DNA of 64,000 nt. It comes from Eledone cirrhosa (Eukaryota > Mollusca > Cephalopoda > Octopoda > Eledonidae). The notes under the pieces were generated by a model. It was not told the DNA's origin. It saw only the letters and a program-made list of their open reading frames with translations, and made no database searches. Shown in pieces: positions 43,047 through 53,719 of this stretch. The stretch is taken from contig OZ024741.1 of NCBI GenBank assembly GCA_964016885.1, positions 36,610,923 to 36,674,922 on the forward strand, written 5' to 3'. Position 1 is the first letter of the stretch, and each line of letters begins with the position of its first letter. Both the position numbers and the translations under genes were made by a program.

Positions 43047-43088
43047 AATATGGTTTTATAAATATAGTTTCCATTTGTTAATATATCG

Positions 43089-43090
<2 letters not shown>

Positions 43091-43119
<29 letters not shown>

Positions 43120-43205
43120 ATATGTGTAAATATATATGTGTGAAAATATATGATGTGTGTGTGTAAATATATAAATAAATATATATTGTGTAATGTATGT
43201 TAACT
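43091..43205. repeat. (TA)n and TG-rich run
   Basis: (ta)9 then tgtgtgtgtatatgtgtaaa and related short units flanking the palindrome. Confidence 0.8.
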
Positions 43206-43731
43206 TGTGGATATGTGTACATATATTTATGCGCGCGTGTATATGTAAACCATTGAAAGCCATTTTATTTAGATACCAAATAAAACGTAATTTATTTAAA
43301 ACAGAAAAATTATATCTATAAATATATATAAGAAAATAACACCACCAAAAACATAAATCTCTGCCAAAGGATTGATTTTCATTTCTCTTCATTATGTAGT
43401 GTATGTATTTAATGTGTAATATGATGATTTCTTACGAACGAAACGGTTCTATTCTTGTAGGAGTCATTTCTATAATAAACCAAAGACGCCTATACTCTAC
43501 TGACGTATTGAGTACTGTTTTTTAACTGTGGTCACCTCCCTGTGTACATCGGCGATTCACGACGGCAACCTCTTTTTCTGTCATTTATATCATCTATGCG
43601 CTTGAGCACATCATCCTTTATACTTATACATACACGCACTATTTGACTTTCACTTCAGTTTTATTATTATTAGTTACTTATGATATTGGTTACTTTGTCT
43701 AAGTACTTTCGTCACTCATTCTGGCTATGAT
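43206..43731. other. No gene recognised
   Basis: Unclassified sequence up to the SINE array. Confidence 0.35.
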
Positions 43732-43920
43732 GAAATAATTGTTTCTGATTTAGCTACAAGGCCAACAGTTTGGATTAAATCGACACCAGAGTATTACTGG
43801 TGCTTTATTTTATCGACCCCGTAATCCCGGCGCGATATGAACTCAGAACGTAAAGGATCGTAATTCTATGTCGCAAAGCATTTTGTCCGACGCTCTACCG
43901 ATACAGCTAATCCACCGCTA
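43732..43920 (-). mobile_element. SINE (type 1), tandem array copy 1
   Basis: gaaataattgtttctgattt, gctacaaggccaacagtttg, 'tggtgctttattttatcgac', gatatgaactcagaacgtaa, accgatacagctaatccacc. Slightly different subfamily from copies 2-4. Confidence 0.87.
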
Positions 43921-43923
43921 TGA

Positions 43924-44116
43924 TGAAATAATTGTTTCTACTTTAGGCACAAGGCCAGCAAAAACCCAGTACATTACTGGTACTTTATTTTATCGACCCC
44001 GTAAGGATGAAAGGCAAAGTTAACCTCGGCGGGATTTGAACTCAGACTGTAAAGGGACGTAACTATGCTAGAAAGCATGGCGTCCAACCTTCTACCGATA
44101 CTGCCAATTCACCGCG
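43924..44116 (-). mobile_element. SINE (type 1), tandem array copy 2
   Basis: gaaataattgtttctacttt to accgatactgccaattcacc. Complete. Its promoter end (antisense ccgc) runs directly into the next copy's gaaataattg. Confidence 0.9.
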
Positions 44117-44304
44117 AAATAATTGTTTCTACTTTTGGCACAAGGCCAGCAATTATTCCAGTGTATTACTGGTACTTTATTTTATCGACCCTGTAAGGAT
44201 GAAAAGCAAAGTTAACCTCGGCGGGATTTGAACTCAGATCGTAAAGGGACGTAACTACGCTGGAAAGCATGTCTGACCCTCTACCAATACTGCCAATTCA
44301 CCGC
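44117..44304 (-). mobile_element. SINE (type 1), tandem array copy 3
   Basis: gaaataattgtttctacttt to tactgccaattcaccgc. Complete, about 92% identical to copy 2. Confidence 0.9.
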
Positions 44305-44410
44305 GAAATAATTGTTTCTATGTTAGGCACAAGACCAGCAACCACCAGTGTATTACTGGTACTTTATTTTATCGACCCCGTAAGGATGAAAGGCAAAGTT
44401 AACCTCGAAA
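44305..44410 (-). mobile_element. SINE (type 1), tandem array copy 4, truncated
   Basis: gaaataattgtttctatgtt to aggcaaagttaacctcg, then non-SINE sequence. The promoter half is missing. Confidence 0.87.
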
Positions 44411-44889
44411 TAATGTTCTCTGACCACAAAACGAGTTTCTGTAAATTTCTTGAAAGCTACTGTTGCCTTTATCTTCATTTGACTAATTAAAAATGTCTTT
44501 TAGTTTGTATTTGTGTGTTCACGTTGTTCTTGTTTAGGTTCAATTCTTCTGCGTGGTATCTTGGGCAAGTGTTATTTACCAGAGCCTCGGGTCGACACAG
44601 GCGCTGTCGCCCGTTACTTAGAGGGAAGATAGCCAAATACTGGGACTTGACCAACCGCTTCCTTTTCGTTTTAGTCACCGTTGAGACCTCTAGTGTCCTC
44701 GGTGCACAAACTGCCGTTTACTTCCCAAAGGTTGGGAGGAGTGCGTCCTGTCTGAGTTGAAGTGCCTTATGCAGCGATGGTCGCTGGCTATTTTCTGAAA
44801 TGTACTCTCAAAATCGGGTATAAAGACTGTCGCAGTCTCTCTCTTCTTCTCCTTACTTTCATTATATAATCTCGCGGAAATTGTTTGTC
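44411..44889. other. Unclassified, with a SINE (type 3) scrap
   Basis: 44540-44595 reads ctgcgtggtatcttgggcaa, gtgttatttaccagagcctc, gggtcgac, the body of a common cephalopod SINE. The rest is not recognised. Confidence 0.5.
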
Positions 44890-45100
44890 AGCCTGTCTTA
44901 TGGAGTGTCCTGTAATTCAAATAGCCCAGTCTTGACACGCGCTGTCATGTTGAACCTTCCCGAGAATTACTTCATTGATACATCTGTATGTACAATATTT
45001 AGCCACTTACTCGTTAATACAATTATTCGAGACCCGTGACTACACGTTAATTTCACGAGCAGGTTATAAATACTCATCGTCGAAATCAATGGAAGTTCAT
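44890..45100 (+). mobile_element. SINE (type 2) body fragment
   Basis: cctgtaattcaaatagccca, cgctgtcatgttgaaccttc, agccacttactcgttaatac, acgttaatttcacgagcagg. Shared with 53020-53165. The tRNA head is absent. Confidence 0.65.
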
Positions 45101-45935
45101 TCCTTCCTCAAGCATGACCGTGAGGACGTATAATCAAATACTATTTCATCTATGTCTCCTTCCCACACCTTTTTGTTTTACAATGAGTTTAAGCCACACT
45201 ATATGCGCAACTCTTATTTAAGGTGAACGGGATAAAAAAGTAACATTTTTAGGTAGGAGTGAAAAAAGGTTTTAACCAAAATTTAATTGTATTTTTTCAT
45301 CATAATTTCATAAAACATATTTGCAATGTTATTCTACTGTAAATTTATACAATTGTAATAAAACTATAAGAAGTATTTCATGTTGATAATGTCAGATTTT
45401 CTACAGGTACGTCAGTCATGTCGACTAGGAATTTCTTTATCCTTTTACTGGTTTCTGTCACATACAGTCATGTCGGGGTACGCAAAAATGATTTCATCAA
45501 TCATGTCGGCTCCACTATTTTTTCAAATCTAGTAGTACGTATTTATTGATCTGTGTTTATTGAACCGCTAAGTTACGGGACATAAACAAACATACATACA
45601 CGACAGGCTCCTGCAATTTTTTGTCTACCAAAACGCGTTGCAAGATTAAATCCAGTACCATGTGCAAAGCGAACTCCTTAACCACACAGCTGTGACAAAA
45701 CAACAAATCTAAATACCGATACAAAAATGTATCGCTGCAAAATGTCATTAAAAATTATGCATTAAGAAAGTTATGAGGAAATTAACTTGGCAGGGGGTGA
45801 TAACTAAAACCTCAGGTCAGCATTGACGGAGCAGCAGGCCTATGATTAAAAACGTTCCAGATATGACCAACTTATCTGTTTCGTTTATCTAAGAATATAT
45901 AGTCCTATATGTTCTTTGTTTCTCTTTATTTTAAG
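45101..45935. other. Mostly unclassified; SINE head scrap
   Basis: 45645-45705 (attaaatccagtaccatgtg, ccttaaccacacagctgtg) is the antisense head of a type-3 tRNA-derived SINE. Nothing else supported. Confidence 0.45.
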
Positions 45936-45971
45936 GTTGAGATTCATCATCATTTAACGTCATCATCATTT

Positions 45972-46163
45972 AACAGGCGGTGAATTGGCAGTATCGGTAG
46001 AAGGTCGGACGCCATGATTTGACGCATAGAGTTACGGCCCTTGCTATTCTGAGTTCAAATCCCGCCGAGGTTAACTTTGCCTTTCATCCTTACGGGGTCG
46101 ATAAAATAAAGTACCAGTAATACACTGGGTAATTTCTGGCCTTGTGCCAAAAGTAGAAACAAT
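45972..46163 (+). mobile_element. tRNA-derived SINE (type 1), full length
   Basis: ggcggtgaattggcagtatc, ggtagaaggtcgg (A-box side), ctgagttcaaatcccgccga (B-box), tttgcctttcatccttacgg, ataaagtaccagtaatacac, caaaagtagaaacaat. The pol III boxes are well preserved. Confidence 0.9.
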
Positions 46164-46325
46164 CATCATTTAACGTCTATTTTCCACGCTAGCATGGGTT
46201 AGACGGATTTTGTCCCATTAGAGGCAAGTTGGGTCGGGTGACCGTGTCTTGCTCATATAGGACTGTTTCTGGTGTTTCTGGCTAGATTTTTACGGCTGGA
46301 TGCCCTTCCTAACACAAACCTCACA
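46164..46325 (-). mobile_element. RTE 3' fragment
   Basis: catcatttaacgtctatttt, ccacgctagcatgggttaga, ttttacggctggatgccctt, cctaacacaaacc. It directly abuts the SINE's 3' end. Confidence 0.75.
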
Positions 46326-46964
46326 GCGAGATTTGGTTGTTATTTCTAGTTATTCTAGTGACCACTCATTGTCTTATTCATTGGTGCATGTAAACCACCA
46401 GTGCACATGTAATGTTTTTTTTTAGGTTTTATTTACATAAATGTATTGACTACTAGAAGTTTATTTCCTTCTTATGACCTGAACTCTTTCAAGTCTAATG
46501 TATTCCTTCCTTTTGTTTTAATTTCTCCTTCTTTACAGTCCCTTACACCAAGTGGCTTCATGCCTTGTTTCAGACTTCTTAATTAAAAAAAAAAAAAAAT
46601 TTACAATTCGTCAGTGTTTGCATATAAAAACAATAGAAAAGAGAGATAACAAATTAACTAGGTAAAAGGAGGAGTAAGTGGCAGCCTCTACATCCCAGTC
46701 TAGGTGGTATATCTCAACTGTGCCCTGCAGATGAAATGTTGGAGGCATTGCTGCAGAGAACAGCTAGCCATACCTGCTGCATCATCCACTCTACCTCATG
46801 GGGCACTTTCCTCAGGCAGGATACACTCTTCTCAATTTTGCGTAGGAAAAATGGCAGTTCTGAGACTAAGGAGACCAGAGATCTGAACAGCGACTGGCAT
46901 GTAAAGGAAGCATTCGGTTAAGTACTAATATTTAGCTGACTTCCTCACCATGTTATGGGTGGTG
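46326..46964. other. No gene recognised
   Basis: Contains a 15-A run near 46577. Two short overlapping frames at 46704-46921 have no recognisable family. Confidence 0.35.
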
Positions 46965-47062
46965 GTACCTGGGTTTGTGGCTAAAACTGGCCAGGTTTGT
47001 TTCATAATGTATACAACCAGCTTAACCCATGTAAGCATGGAAAAATAAGACATTAAATGGTG
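46965..47062 (+). mobile_element. RTE 3' fragment
   Basis: 'aaaactggccaggtttgttt' to cttaacccatgtaagcatgg, aaaaataagacattaaatgg. Confidence 0.6.
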
Positions 47063-47065
47063 ATA

Positions 47066-47190
47066 TGATAATTGTTTCTACATTTGGCACAAGGCCAGCA
47101 ATTACCCAGTGTATTACTGGTACTTTATTTTATCGACCTCATAAGGATGAAAGGCAAAGTTAACCTCGACGGGATTTGAACTCGTAATGA
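47066..47190 (-). mobile_element. SINE (type 1) 3' half
   Basis: ataattgtttctacatttgg, cacaaggccagcaattaccc, actttattttatcgacctca, gatttgaactcgtaa. Antisense, A-box half missing. Confidence 0.8.
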
Positions 47191-47211
47191 TATATATATA
47201 TAGATATATGA

Positions 47212-47400
47212 GTGTGGCTCAGTTTGGATGTTTGGCTCAAGATTATGGTTGTGAGTTAGATTTTTTGCACTTTATTTCATGTTGTGTCTATGCAGTCAGC
47301 TGGGGAAAAAAATGAGTTGTACCTGTAATTCTCACTGTGTCACACTGAACTGAGAATAAACACATTGTATGTGTGTTTGTGAGTGGCACATGTGAAACGA
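47212..47400 (+). mobile_element. SINE (type 2)
   Basis: gagtgtggctcagtttggat, ttatggttgtgagttagatt, tgcactttatttcatgttgt, tacctgtaattctcactgtg. Confidence 0.6.
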
Positions 47401-47534
47401 ATCTGATAAATCAGGCATATTTTTTCTTCAAAGGCAATCCCCTTGATCTCAGAGAACCTACTAAGGCTATTGATACAATCCCTTCAGACCAAGCCAAGCT
47501 ATGGTTTAGTCCAGGCTCCATTGCTGGACAGACT

Positions 47535-47800
47535 GAAGATTAGAAGCTGACAAATTACAAGTCACTTTTCTTTATTGTTGAACCCATAGTGGTAGAAACA
47601 TCTTGTGTCCTGGATCCCCAAACCATCTCTCTACTTACTGCTATTAGGATGGAGACAGCCATTCACAAGAATGAGCTCTATGAGATGTTACTAGCTCTTT
47701 CAACACATCTCCTTTGCTATCCTTTGAGATAATGCTGTCATAATTCCGTCTGTCTCAACCATGAGCCAACAACCATTTGGTGGCATACACATACATGGAT
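47535..47800. repeat. Dispersed repeat, unclassified (pair with 34495)
   Basis: tggatccccaaaccatctct, ctacttactgctattagga, cattcacaagaatgagctct and ctgtctcaaccatgagccaa align with the segment at 34590-34760. Confidence 0.55.
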
Positions 47801-48326
47801 GTTCACCGCTGTGTATATAAGTTGGTTTCGATGTCGAGTGTTCCAGTTGTTTGATCAACAGAACAGCCTGCTCATGGAATTAACATAGAAGTGGCTGAGC
47901 ATTCTATAAACACATGTACCCTTAATGTAATTCAGCATGATACATCATCATCATCATCATCGTTTAACGTCCATCTTCCACGCTTGCATGGGTTTGGACG
48001 AGAGTTTTCCCACTTGAAGCAAGATTTGTTGTCCTGCTCGTATAGGACTGTCTGGCGGGTTTTCTACGGCTGGATGCCCTTCCTAACACCAACCACGTTT
48101 ACAGTGTGGACTGGGAGGTTTTTACCGTGTTACCTACACGGCCACATTACAGCGTGGACTGTGTGTTTTTTTGTCGTGACACCTACACGACCTCATTTGT
48201 TTCGGACTGGATGTTGTGGTACCAACATAACTTCACATTTAAGGGGGTGGTGTGGATAGGGTGGGGTAGTGGGACGGGGGTGTATTTTGTTAGAGGTGCC
48301 TACTGACTGTAGGTTTCGCTTTGTAC

Positions 48327-49250
48327 TTAGGTAAGGCGGGTCTTCTGTATAACTGTGTAGCGCCAAAGATCTCGGTCCAATGACATTGTCTTGGAGAGGT
48401 GTAAGTGTGCGAGGTCGGAATTTATCAAGTCGTCCCAGGTTTTTCTGGGTCTGCCTACTCCGTGGCTACCGTCTATTTTGATTGCCCTGCACTTTTTTAT
48501 ACAGCAGTCGTCTTTCATGCGCATCACGTGACCGTACCAACGTAATCTTCTCTTGAGTAAACAACATCTGATCCCTCTTATTCCTAATTTCTCCCTTAGT
48601 TCGTTTATGCTTTGCCGTTCACGTATATTACTATTACACATCCAGTGGAGCATGCAAGCTTTGTTTCTCTCCAGTCTGCGTAGATCCTCTGCACACAATG
48701 CCCAGGTCTCACTGCCATGTAACATTGCTGTTCGTATGCAGGCATCATACAGCCTGCTTTTCATTTTTAGAGAGAACCCTTTAGTGGCCAATAGTGGTAT
48801 AAGCTCTCTGAACTTTTTCCATCCCGTTCTGACTCTAGCTACTGTACTTTCAGAGCACCCTCCCCCACTGCTGATTTTGTCACCCAGGTAACGGAAGCTG
48901 TCCACTATTTCTATAGAACCATCTGTGCAATGGAATGAGCTAGTATTCTGTGGGCACTTGCTGCTACTTATTGCACCAGAGCACTGGCCACATATAAAAT
49001 CTATATTCTTAGTTAGCTTACCTGTGATCCCACTACATCTTTTATGCACCCATACTCTGCATTTGGGACATAAAATGGAGTTTCTGCCTACTCCTTTCCT
49101 ACACACTGAGCATGGCCATTTCCCAGATGGGACCGGTGTCCTATTTTCCTTCCTACAAACTAGAACTTTAGTCTTAGACAAGTTAACTTTAAGGCCTTTT
49201 GATTGTAGGCCATGCTTCCATGTTTGTAATTTCTTCTCTAATTCAGCCAT
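48327..49250 (-). pseudogene. RTE-like ORF, C-terminal 307 codons (best C-terminus)
   Basis: MAELEKKLQTWKHGLQSKGL (end of RT), KTKVLVCRKEN, PHD-like finger (CSVC, CPKC, HKRC, CGQC), YLGDKISSGGGCSESTVARV, GSETWALCAEDLRRLERNKA, RWYGHVMRMKDDCCIKK, GVGRPRKTWDDLINSDL, LDRDLWRYTVIQKTRLT then stop. This is the only copy here whose C-terminus is open to its natural stop. Confidence 0.88.
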
Positions 49251-49258
49251 TGATTCAG

Positions 49259-49720
49259 CTATAGCGTTAGATCATCTGCATATAGGAGTTCCCATGGGCA
49301 GCCGGTCTTGAACTCCTCTGTTATAGCCTGAAGGGCAATAATAAATAGTAGGGGGCTAAGGACAGAGCGCTGATGAACACCAACTTTTACGCTAAACTCT
49401 TCACTATATTCGTTGTTAATTCTAGCCTTGCTGACTGTTTCTTTATACATGGCTTGTATAGCTCTCACAAGCCATTCATCAACACCTAGTTTTCTAAGGG
49501 CCCACCAGATAATCGAGCGGGGTACTCTGTCAAAGGCTTTCTCCAAGTCAACAAAAGCTAAGTATAGGGGTTTACTTTTAGCTAGGTACTTCTCCTGTAG
49601 TTGTCGTACAATGAAAAGAGCGTCTGTTGTACTTTTACCTGACACAAATCCGAACTGCATTTCATCTAGATCAATTCGCTCTCTGATTAGTTGCGTCATT
49701 ACTTTTTCTGTGACCTTCAT
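49259..49720 (-). pseudogene. RTE-like reverse transcriptase segment
   Basis: FGFVSGKSTTDALFIVRQLQ, FVDLEKAFDRVPRSIIWWAL, GVHQRSVLSPLLFI, LLYADDLTL. Two defects: a 1-nt deletion near 49262 (copy B tatgagcg, here tatagcg) separates it from the following frame, and the HQGS motif of RT is HQRS here. Confidence 0.85.
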
Positions 49721-49804
49721 GACCTGGTCAATTAATTTAATGCCTCTATAGTTTCCCCTATCTAGGGCGTCTCCTTTACCCTTGTAGCAGTTAATGATGA
49801 AGTG

Positions 49805-50000
49805 TGTGGCAAGGCTTCATTACAAGCATAGTCCATTTGATGGGCTTACATATCAGTTTCCTTTTACCTGATTTCACTCCCAAATCTTAGGTTAACCTGA
49901 GGCTGTGATAAATGATATTTGCCTAAGACTGCAAGCAGTGGGATCAAACCTGGGACCTTATCATTGCAAAGCAGACTTCTCAAAAGTGTCCACATCTAAG
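49805..50000 (-). mobile_element. SINE (type 3), antisense
   Basis: gtgtgtggcaaggcttcatt, ggttaacctgaggctgtgat, gtgggatcaaacctgggacc (antisense B-box), ttatcattgcaaagcagact. It directly abuts the truncated 5' end of RTE copy E. Confidence 0.6.
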
Positions 50001-50505
50001 TCTATAAAATAATGATGACGCATTTACATACATTCTTTCAATTGTTGGCAAGCTGAAACTGTAAGACTTTAAAAAAGTGTTATATTTATGTCTGCTGGTG
50101 TAACAGTTATTACTTAAATGTCAACAAAACAGCTTTTGTCATGATATTATTTGAAAGTCTGCTTCTTACTCAGTTGTTTAGGGAAGCGTTTAAAATAAAT
50201 TACCTCTTTTTTTTTTTTTTTTAAGGAATAAGGTTAATTTTTTGTGTGAGGAAATGTATAGAAATACAGAGAGAGAAAACTCCTGTGTTTTACTGATTCC
50301 AAAATGATGAAAGACAAACATGACCTTATCTAGATTCCAGTGTGAATAGAAGTAAATGCTGTGAAGCATTTAGTTAACATGCTGTTCTACATTCTTTCTT
50401 AGAAACATATATAAATAAAAGTTTCTTCCATTGGTACAAATCTTTCAGTGGTTAGAGCTTGCAAAGTGGTTGGACCTTGAACAGTGGGGAGTGATCAACT
50501 GACAT
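50001..50505. other. No gene recognised
   Basis: AT-rich with an 18-T run at 50204-50221. Confidence 0.35.
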
Positions 50506-50511
50506 TATATG

Positions 50512-50706
50512 GTAGAGAGGGCGGTGGATTGGCAGTATCGGTAGAGGGTCGGACACTATGCAACAAAGAGTTACGGCCCTTTATGGTTTGAGTTCAAATC
50601 CCGCCGAGGTTAACTTTGCCTTTCATCCTTATGGGGTCAATCAAATAAAGTACCAGTAATACACTGGGATAATTGCTGGCCTTGTGCCAAAAGTAGAAAC
50701 AATTAT
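50512..50706 (+). mobile_element. tRNA-derived SINE (type 1), full length
   Basis: agagggcggtggattggcag, tatcggtagagggtcggaca, ggtttgagttcaaatcccgc, tttgcctttcatccttatgg, caaaagtagaaacaatta. A- and B-boxes present in + orientation. The cleanest promoter of the family in the window. Confidence 0.92.
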
Positions 50707-50744
50707 ATGGTAGAGAGGACTCTTCCGTTTTGTTGAGGACACGA

Positions 50745-50938
50745 CAGCCTCTATTGTTGGTGCCACAGTAAAATGCATCCTGTACACTCTGTAAAATGGT
50801 TGATGTTAAGAAACTATGCCAAAATATGGAATCTCTGGGTAAAATGTGGTTCGTCGACCGATCTAAACTCAGACCTTGAGGAACCATTCAATCCATGCCA
50901 GCATGGAAAATGGATGTAAAATGATGATGATGATGAAT
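50745..50938 (+). mobile_element. RTE 3' fragment
   Basis: ccacagtaaaatgcatcctg, tacactctgtaaaatggttg, tccatgccagcatggaaaat, ggatgtaaaatgatgatgat. Confidence 0.7.
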
Positions 50939-50961
50939 ATAATCAACAAATGAAATAACAT

Positions 50962-51110
50962 TTTATGGTTTCTAATTTAAACACAAGGCCAGCAATTTGT
51001 AGGAGGGGGAAAGTGTATTATATCAACTCTAGTATTTTTATTTCATTGACCCCAGAAGGATAAAATGAAACATTGATCTTGGTGAGATTTGAACTCAAAA
51101 CAAATATTAC
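50962..51110 (-). mobile_element. SINE (type 1 variant), antisense
   Basis: tttatggtttctaatttaaa, cacaaggccagcaatttgta, cattgaccccagaaggataa, gatttgaactcaaaacaaat. Confidence 0.75.
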
Positions 51111-51645
51111 ACAGCATTTGGCCAATCACAGCATTTAATACAAATGTTTCCTGATCCCATCAAACAACATGGTGAAAATTATTCTGAAGGATGATGGAGG
51201 AGATACACTGAAACACAGTCCACCACGAGGGGCTCTTTCTCATAGATGACTTCCTCTGTCCTATTAGGATTGTACCTGAAACCTCATGGTTGCAAAGCAA
51301 ACTATTTAGCTACTCAGCCATGCTTGTGTCTGTCATACTTAGTAATGGCTCACATTCTGAATATAGCGAGTTGGCGAACACTAACCAACTATGACTATCC
51401 CTGTAATTTCAAGACTGAATCTCCTTTGCTTTCACCAAGTTGGCTTACAGATAAGTTCCACTCCCACTGTATTGCCTAAAGTTCTTCCAAAATATTTGTG
51501 TTGGTTTAGCTAGCCTCCCATGAAATTGCATCTTATAGGAGGTCCCTTGGATGTTTTAATGATGGGAGCTCAGTTCTATCCTGTTGTTTAGCCAAGATAA
51601 ACTTTACATTTCATCCTTTCAAGATCAATAACAGATGTACCAGTC
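51111..51645. other. Unclassified with SINE head scrap
   Basis: 51265-51335 (ttgtacctgaaacctcatgg, ttgcaaagcaaactatttag, ctactcagccatgc) is an antisense tRNA-like SINE head. The remainder is not recognised. Confidence 0.45.
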
Positions 51646-51649
51646 CACT

Positions 51650-51930
51650 ACTGTGGAGGTGTGTGGTTTAGTGGTAAAGATGTTCGACTTACAATCATAA
51701 TGTTGTGGGTTTGATATTGTCGACTGGGTTGTGTGTTGTGTTCTTGAGCAAAAACACTTAATTTTACATTGCTCCAGTATACTTGGCTGAAAATGAGTAC
51801 CACCAGCAATAGCTTGTGGTTTAACCCTGTGATGGACAGACACCCTGTCCAGTGGGGAGCCTTGTATCCTCAGGCTCTTCACTCTGTGGAACCCGAGATA
51901 AGCACTGGCCTGACAAGCCTCTGGGTTCGT
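51650..51930 (+). mobile_element. tRNA-derived SINE (type 4)
   Basis: gtgtgtggtttagtggtaaa, taatgttgtgggtttgatat, ttcttgagcaaaaacactta, tgtgatggacagacaccctg, tccagtggggagccttgtat. Confidence 0.7.
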
Positions 51931-52107
51931 AACTGACTTTAGATAGTCTACTACTGGTGATGATTCTTCCTCTATATCTCTCATTTCTTCTCTTTCGTTA
52001 TTTCCTTCTCTAGAAGAAATTTGCTATGTTCAGACCTGGAGTGGAGATGGACCCTTCTAGGTATAAAGTGCCCAAAAAAGACAGCACCCCTACAATTTCA
52101 TCAGGAG

Positions 52108-52319
52108 TTAACCTTTTAGCATTTAAACCGACCATATCCGGCCAGAATTCTTTCACCTCTTTCTGTTCAAACTGGCTGTAACTAGCCACTCATGCTGATG
52201 TTGAGGTATTGTTCCCAAAATAAATAATACCAAAATCTCGTAGATTCAATATTATGCGAGATAAAGTCTTTATCATTAAAATATAATAGTATATATAGAG
52301 TAATGTAAATGGTTAAAGG
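52108..52319 (+). mobile_element. piggyBac-like MITE (family 1), right end lost
   Basis: TTAA at 52108-52111, ccttttagcatttaaaccga, ggccagaattctttcacctc. It ends taatgtaaatggttaaagg without the full ctaaagggttaa, where RTE copy F begins. Confidence 0.8.
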
Positions 52320-52873
52320 TCCATACATAGATATAAATGCAGGGCGATCAAAATTGATGGTAGTTACGGAGTAGATAGACCCAGAAAAACCTGGGATGAT
52401 CTGATAAATTCCGACCTCACACACTTACATCTCTCTAAGACAATGTCTCTGGACCGAGACCTTTGGCGCTACGCAGTAATACAGAAGACCCGCCTTGCCT
52501 ATGTACAAAGCGAAACCTACAGTCAGTAGGCACCTCTTAACCAAATATACACCCCAATCTACTACCCCTACCCTATCCTCCCACTCCCACTAACAGCATG
52601 AGAAAACGAGATCGAGTTTGTGTAGGTGTCACGACAAAAAAAAACAAACAGTCCACGCTGTAATGTGGCCGTGTAGGTAACACGGTAAAAAGTTCCCAGT
52701 TCCACACTGTAAATGTGGTTGGTGTTAGGAAGGGCATCCAGCCGTAGAAAACCTGCCAGATAGTCCCATACGAGCGAGACACGGTCACCTGACCAGCCTT
52801 GCCTCAAGCGGGACAACTCCCGTCTAACCCATGCTAGCGTGGAAAACGGACTTTAAACGATGATGATGATGAT
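52320..52873 (+). mobile_element. RTE-like LINE, 5'-truncated copy F
   Basis: Sense. It begins in the last 70 codons (reads CRAIKIDGSYGVDRPRKTWD, DRDLWRYAVIQKTRL), then the 3' UTR and a (gat)n tail at 52858-52873. About 90% like copies C-E. Confidence 0.85.
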
Positions 52874-52919
52874 GGCAGGTGACATAGTGATTATCATGTT
52901 TAGCAGTTCATTAGGTTTA

Positions 52920-53180
52920 TCCATATAAAGGCATGTGTCTTATAGTCATGCGATCAATTCCTGGTAGTGCACTGTCCTTCAGCAAGACACTTTATTTCAA
53001 GTTACTCTAGTCCACTGAGTTGTACCTGTAATTCAAAGGGCCAGCCTTGTCATGCATTGTGTCATGTTGAATATCTCCCTGAGAACTATATTACATATTT
53101 TTATAAAATTCTCAATCACTTGTACATCAATTTTACAAGCAGGTTGTTCCATTGAACCAATGGAGAGACATAAAGTTACA
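52920..53180 (+). mobile_element. SINE (type 2)
   Basis: atagtcatgcgatcaattcc, cttcagcaagacactttatt, gtacctgtaattcaaagggc, catgttgaatatctccctga, aattttacaagcaggttgtt. Confidence 0.65.
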
Positions 53181-53719
53181 TATAGATATAATGCTCTTGT
53201 TTCATTGAAATGTGAGTCTTGTTATTTTCATGAATTCACAAGTTGTCCTAGATAGACCTACATAACACACACACGCTATTTATGTTTATAAGAATCTGAA
53301 CTGTATTGAAATAATGTAGAAATTACCTACATAACCATCTTCCTATCAAATATAAGACATTTGAAAAGCAAACCACAAAAACAGATATTTATCTATTCAT
53401 AGTCACATACACACACATATATATAATAAAAGACAGATAAGTTTCAAAAAGCCAGTACAATTTAGTAGAAAAACACAAAGGGCAAATGATAAATAAAACA
53501 AGACAAAGTAATGTTTTGCCCATGATATTTCAGGGTGAATACCCTCTTTTCAAATGTGGAGTTGAATAGTTCAAAACAAAATGAATGATCGATGTGATCT
53601 TCCTTAACTGATCTATTTCATGCATACATATTTCAAATACATGGGCTAGTTAAGGAAGAACACATTGATTATTCATTTTGTTTTAAACTATTTCAGTTCC
53701 ACATTTTGAAAGAGGGTAC
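53181..53719. other. No gene recognised
   Basis: Contains an internal pair of imperfect inverted 20-25 nt segments around 53575-53700 (aacaaaatgaatgatcgatg against attcattttgttttaaact). Otherwise unclassified. Confidence 0.4.

Larger units (their letters stand above)
42793..43091. repeat. 299-bp palindrome carrying two hammerhead motifs
   Basis: Left arm 42793-42935 and right arm 42947-43091 are reverse complements, differing only by a 2-nt indel near the outside, with an 11-nt centre (42936-42946). Each arm reads, on its own strand, from ttgttaatatatcg outside to gacat or atgtc at the centre. A related single-arm sequence lies at about 56490-56640. Long near-perfect arms imply a recent inverted duplication or an active foldback or retroelement terminus. 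Confidence 0.92.
47943..49801 (-). mobile_element. RTE-like LINE, 5'-truncated copy E
   Basis: Antisense. (atc)n at 47943-47961, 3' UTR to about 48326, C-terminal coding 48327-49250 and RT coding 49259-49790. 5' truncation falls in the RT fingers. Coding homology with copy B stops at gcagttaatgatga. Very similar to copies B-D, so a recent family. Confidence 0.9.

Noticed and set aside
50512..50706. A true tRNA gene
   Set aside because: A- and B-box-like sequences are present, but no acceptor stem or anticodon arm can be drawn, and the same 190 bp is repeated many times with a non-tRNA tail: it is a SINE.
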